A DNA stretch of 9,140 nucleotides from Defluviitaleaceae bacterium (GTDB lineage: Bacteria; Bacillota; Clostridia; Lachnospirales; UBA5962): positions 1 to 9,140 of the forward strand of contig WQZK01000056.1 of assembly GCA_009780765.1 (NCBI GenBank), written 5' to 3'. A program made the position numbers and the translations under genes. Under the pieces are notes generated by a model. It worked only from the letters and a program-made list of their open reading frames with translations, was not told the DNA's origin and made no database searches. Below are positions 7,401 to 9,140 of the stretch, piece by piece. Every line of letters starts with the position of its first letter. The first letter of the stretch is position 1.

Positions 7401-9140
7401 TCTTACATGTATATCATTAACAAAAACACGTACAGAAGCCTGCTCATGAACCCAGCCGATTTCTGGCAGTGTAGCTTCTGCTGTAAACCATAAATGCCTT
7501 TCGCCTTGCACATCAGCACTTGTGGCACTTGGTCTTGCATTTTTCTCTATAACCCCTTCAAAGTTTGTCTGGTCCTGCCCTGAACTTGGTGTTGCTAACC
7601 CCCAGCCACCAAAATTATAAGAAATATCTAAATCTGGCACTGGCGTGCCTTCAAAAAACTCAGTTCTTGCAGTAAATGTTACTTCCTCACCTGCAAAAAT
7701 TGCGGCTATACTAGGCGATACTGTAAGCTGGTACGGAGGTTTTACATAATCCATAACAGTAAAGAACATAGAACTTAGCAGAATATCGCCATGAAAAATG
7801 GCAATCTCATAAGCCCCTTGGTCTAAATGAGGCAAGCTGATTTCACCAAAATACGCCCCCTCTACAACAGCTATGTTTTGCATATGCAATGTGTCATTAT
7901 CTGCCCTATCCCAAGACCACCACGAACGTTCAGATAAAATAGCAGTTACATGAGTAATATTCTCATCATGATGGCGATTTTGCACAAAACCCCAAAGCGA
8001 TACCGTATCATTACGCTGAAATAACGTACGGTCTAGTTGAAGTGCCGTCCAATAATTATCATCTCCACTTGCGGGTTGTGGAAACCAGTCCCACGAGCTT
8101 GACCACCAGCGATTAAATGATTGAAATGCGTTTGAATGAACAAAAACAACATTTTGCTTGCCATTTGCTGCAGTAACAATTAAGTATTCTCCTGCTGATA
8201 ATGCACGAGGAACAACAGCTATGCCATATTCGGTTGTTTCATATGTTTCGCCGCTAATTGGGTCGTAAACCATTGCTTCTGAAACAGGCAAGCCTGTAGT
8301 CATATCATTTACCCATACAAGTGCCATATTATTGTCTGCAATCACTTGCACTGCTAAGTCAGTAATTTGTATAATCATTTGATTTTGTGAATCATTTGTT
8401 GTTGCGTTTATCACATAGAACCCTGATGGAAGGTTGCTTGACATTGTAAATCTTTCAGAACCCCACCACGAATCATCATTTGCCCTATTATTAATATTAG
8501 TTGAATAAACCCTTCTAAGCCCAGAAGTATCTATAAAACGCTCCGCCTGTGAAACTTGTGACCAGCTTGGTGCAGCAATCATTCGGTTAGTTGCATTAAT
8601 TGCTTGTACTTGGTCATCAATGCGATATACCGCCATATTCACTGTAGGGCGACTTATGTCTCTGTTATAATTAAGCCAAAAGCTAACATTTGGTGCAGCA
8701 AATGATGGAAACTCTGCATGTCTACTAGAAAAGTGTATATTTGAAGCTCCATTATGTGCTGTTCGCCCCGTAGTTAGAGCGGTTTCGAATGAAAATGTGT
8801 GAGCAGTTGTAATAATTTCGCTTGTATCTGGTAATCTAATACCTGCACTTACGTTAATCGTGTAAATTTGACCGTGCATAAGAGGCGAAGTTGGCATAAA
8901 AATAGTAGTAGAATCACGGTAAATAAATCGTCCCTCTACGTGCGGGTAGATACTAAAATGCTCTTCAATATCAATCTCATCCCCAAACGAAAAAGCTATT
9001 TCAATACCTGTATTAATAGGCACATTTGTGGCTTGATTACGAGGAAAAGTTGACATAAGCTCAAAACGAACTGTAGTTTGAAATGCCCACGTAATATCAC
9101 CACTTTCACGCGAAAGCCTAAAAACATATACACTATTTGA
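4431..9140 (-). CDS. Bacterial alpha-2-macroglobulin-like surface protein lacking the thioester (5' end cut by window edge)
   Basis: The frame stays open to the right edge, so 1569 residues are seen and the true start is outside; ATG at 9056 is internal. Counting visible residues from the edge: a bacterial Ig-like domain (about 20-115); an MG2-like LDRTLFQRNDTVSLWGFVQ (about 368-387); further macroglobulin-type beta domains (about 460-850); a flexible Ala- and acid-rich stretch (about 880-935) in the place of the bait region; the A2M signature TRIREMFEDTAIF followed by MPDNITSWRA (about 930-975); a helical TED-like domain (about 1130-1370) with QTESGGIAILP, the usual Q-x-x-GG-x-x-x-x-P repeat pattern; and a C-terminal beta domain with DFLPAGL (about 1445-1569). 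At the expected thioester position the sequence is ARIEGFIAR (1144-1152), with Arg for Cys and Gly for Gln. The TED holds no Cys at all. Thioester-free bacterial relatives (YfaS-like) are known. Such proteins are thought to guard the envelope against proteases. No PBP1c partner gene is visible. Confidence 0.9.
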   Translation of the reverse strand, partial: SNSVYVFRLSRESGDITWAFQTTVRFELMSTFPRNQATNVPINTGIEIAFSFGDEIDIEEHFSIYPHVEGRFIYRDSTTIFMPTSPLMHGQIYTINVSAGIRLPDTSEIITTAHTFSFETALTTGRTAHNGASNIHFSSRHAEFPSFAAPNVSFWLNYNRDISRPTVNMAVYRIDDQVQAINATNRMIAAPSWSQVSQAERFIDTSGLRRVYSTNINNRANDDSWWGSERFTMSSNLPSGFYVINATTNDSQNQMIIQITDLAVQVIADNNMALVWVNDMTTGLPVSEAMVYDPISGETYETTEYGIAVVPRALSAGEYLIVTAANGKQNVVFVHSNAFQSFNRWWSSSWDWFPQPASGDDNYWTALQLDRTLFQRNDTVSLWGFVQNRHHDENITHVTAILSERSWWSWDRADNDTLHMQNIAVVEGAYFGEISLPHLDQGAYEIAIFHGDILLSSMFFTVMDYVKPPYQLTVSPSIAAIFAGEEVTFTARTEFFEGTPVPDLDISYNFGGWGLATPSSGQDQTNFEGVIEKNARPSATSADVQGERHLWFTAEATLPEIGWVHEQASVRVFVNDIHVRPRATRTGGDASLTVSVNNITLDRINNGTASNWGDFLEDPTVGQRISVEIVEVYWERVRDGERYNHVTRQVVPWYRHERRERSVEQFEITTNSYGLAERDFQVPNRENSSYIARLTTTDGNGRTIMHTVFIGRDFTDFFQNANDDRLFLDGVNSNGYDIGDEVELTIMRGSEPVTQGNFLFVVVQNGILSYHIGKNPLSFTFGEQHVPNAQVFAFHFNGHTYHSGWQMSQRIRFNTESRVLEINITTCSESYKPGDMATFTITTTDKYGNPKPANVNISLVDEALFALMDYAVDTLEMLYRNVNDNLRFSLATHRTFVSDGIDAEEEAFSDMAMETTATAAPAAMAESASDDGDTRIREMFEDTAIFKSLRTNNQGEVTFTFRMPDNITSWRATASAISNDLYAGNTVQNVRVTQPMFLHYTLNSTFLVGDRPYIGVNVYGTNLYGGEQVTFEVWREDEPNDVRRATGVSFARTNIPLWEKTAEGAGAIIIRATVAGYSDAMRHPYTVVNSHRQVETAVFYEVTTDTVFDINPTGLTNITFTDRGRGQFLSDLFTIRNVSWSSGARIEGFIARREATKLIETHFPETRMFGSLGSFDVLEYQTESGGIAILPYAEADLQTTVMLLPFIMDDVNLVTLTRYLWDIFNTSTTDNRILALYGLATLREPVLLELERYAMLTDLSVRNMAYIALGFAAIGETHTAQQIYTSRIAQHIQSIAPLYRVNVGANRAEILEVTSVVALLSARLSMPESLGLHNYAVRHRFDASNRNDILVMSIERLAFISHEIENHVNATASITYTLFGETVTRNLEHGGQFTLRIPAQSMHEFNLIAITGEVGAVSIIRTPLEDVEMVENDIIIRREFFKAGTDISTNTFEQGDLVRVQITIDYSRTDLSGSYIITDFLPAGLVHVPNSSRFGDRNSVAGWWAHAITEGQRITFFDFNGRVERVHTYFYYARVVNPGEFMAEGTFVQSIGAREYISVGESTIIRIMP

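Noticed and set aside
9054..9056. ATG as the start of the macroglobulin-like gene
   Set aside because: The same frame continues without a stop to the right edge (28 more codons), the upstream residues look like normal protein, and there is no ribosome site or signal peptide here.

Overview
The window looks like a piece of the chromosome of a low-GC Gram-positive anaerobe, most likely in the class Clostridia. The basis is the AT-rich intergenic DNA, sigma-A type promoters close to TTGACA/TATAAT, strong AGGAG-type ribosome sites, a TTG start codon, and a DUF3842 gene, a family I know mainly from Firmicutes. The exact genus cannot be told. All genes lie on the minus strand, so they read from the right edge to the left. 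I see no tRNA, rRNA, insertion sequence, CRISPR array or phage gene.

Right half (4431-9140): one very long gene, cut by the right edge, for a bacterial alpha-2-macroglobulin-like surface protein. Its A2M signature and terpenoid-cyclase-like helical domain are recognisable. The thioester Cys and Gln are missing, so it should not be able to trap proteases covalently. A clear intrinsic terminator (4387-4421) ends it.

Middle (1781-4363): a tight three-gene operon driven by an almost consensus promoter (TTGACT, 17 bp, TATAAT). It encodes a membrane-anchored phospholipase D/cardiolipin-synthase-like protein with both HKD motifs intact (TTG start at 4267), a seven-helix TrhA/hemolysin III (PAQR) membrane protein, and a DUF3842 protein of unknown function. 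Gaps are only 24 and 18 nt. The first two products point to membrane lipid homeostasis.

Left part (1-1784): a secreted UshA/5'-nucleotidase-like protein, cut by the left edge, has its own promoter, whose -35 box overlaps the DUF3842 stop codon. Its leader of about 155 nt holds two hairpins with the same AUGAA loop. The second overlaps the foot of an intrinsic terminator lying only about 30 nt before the start codon, which suggests transcription attenuation. The protein keeps the 5'-nucleotidase C-terminal domain, but every recognisable metal-ligand motif of its metallophosphatase domain is substituted, so it looks like a pseudoenzyme.

The two most notable points are the tandem-hairpin attenuator and the apparently dead nucleotidase it controls. 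The thioester-less macroglobulin is a third degenerate-active-site surface protein feature worth checking.
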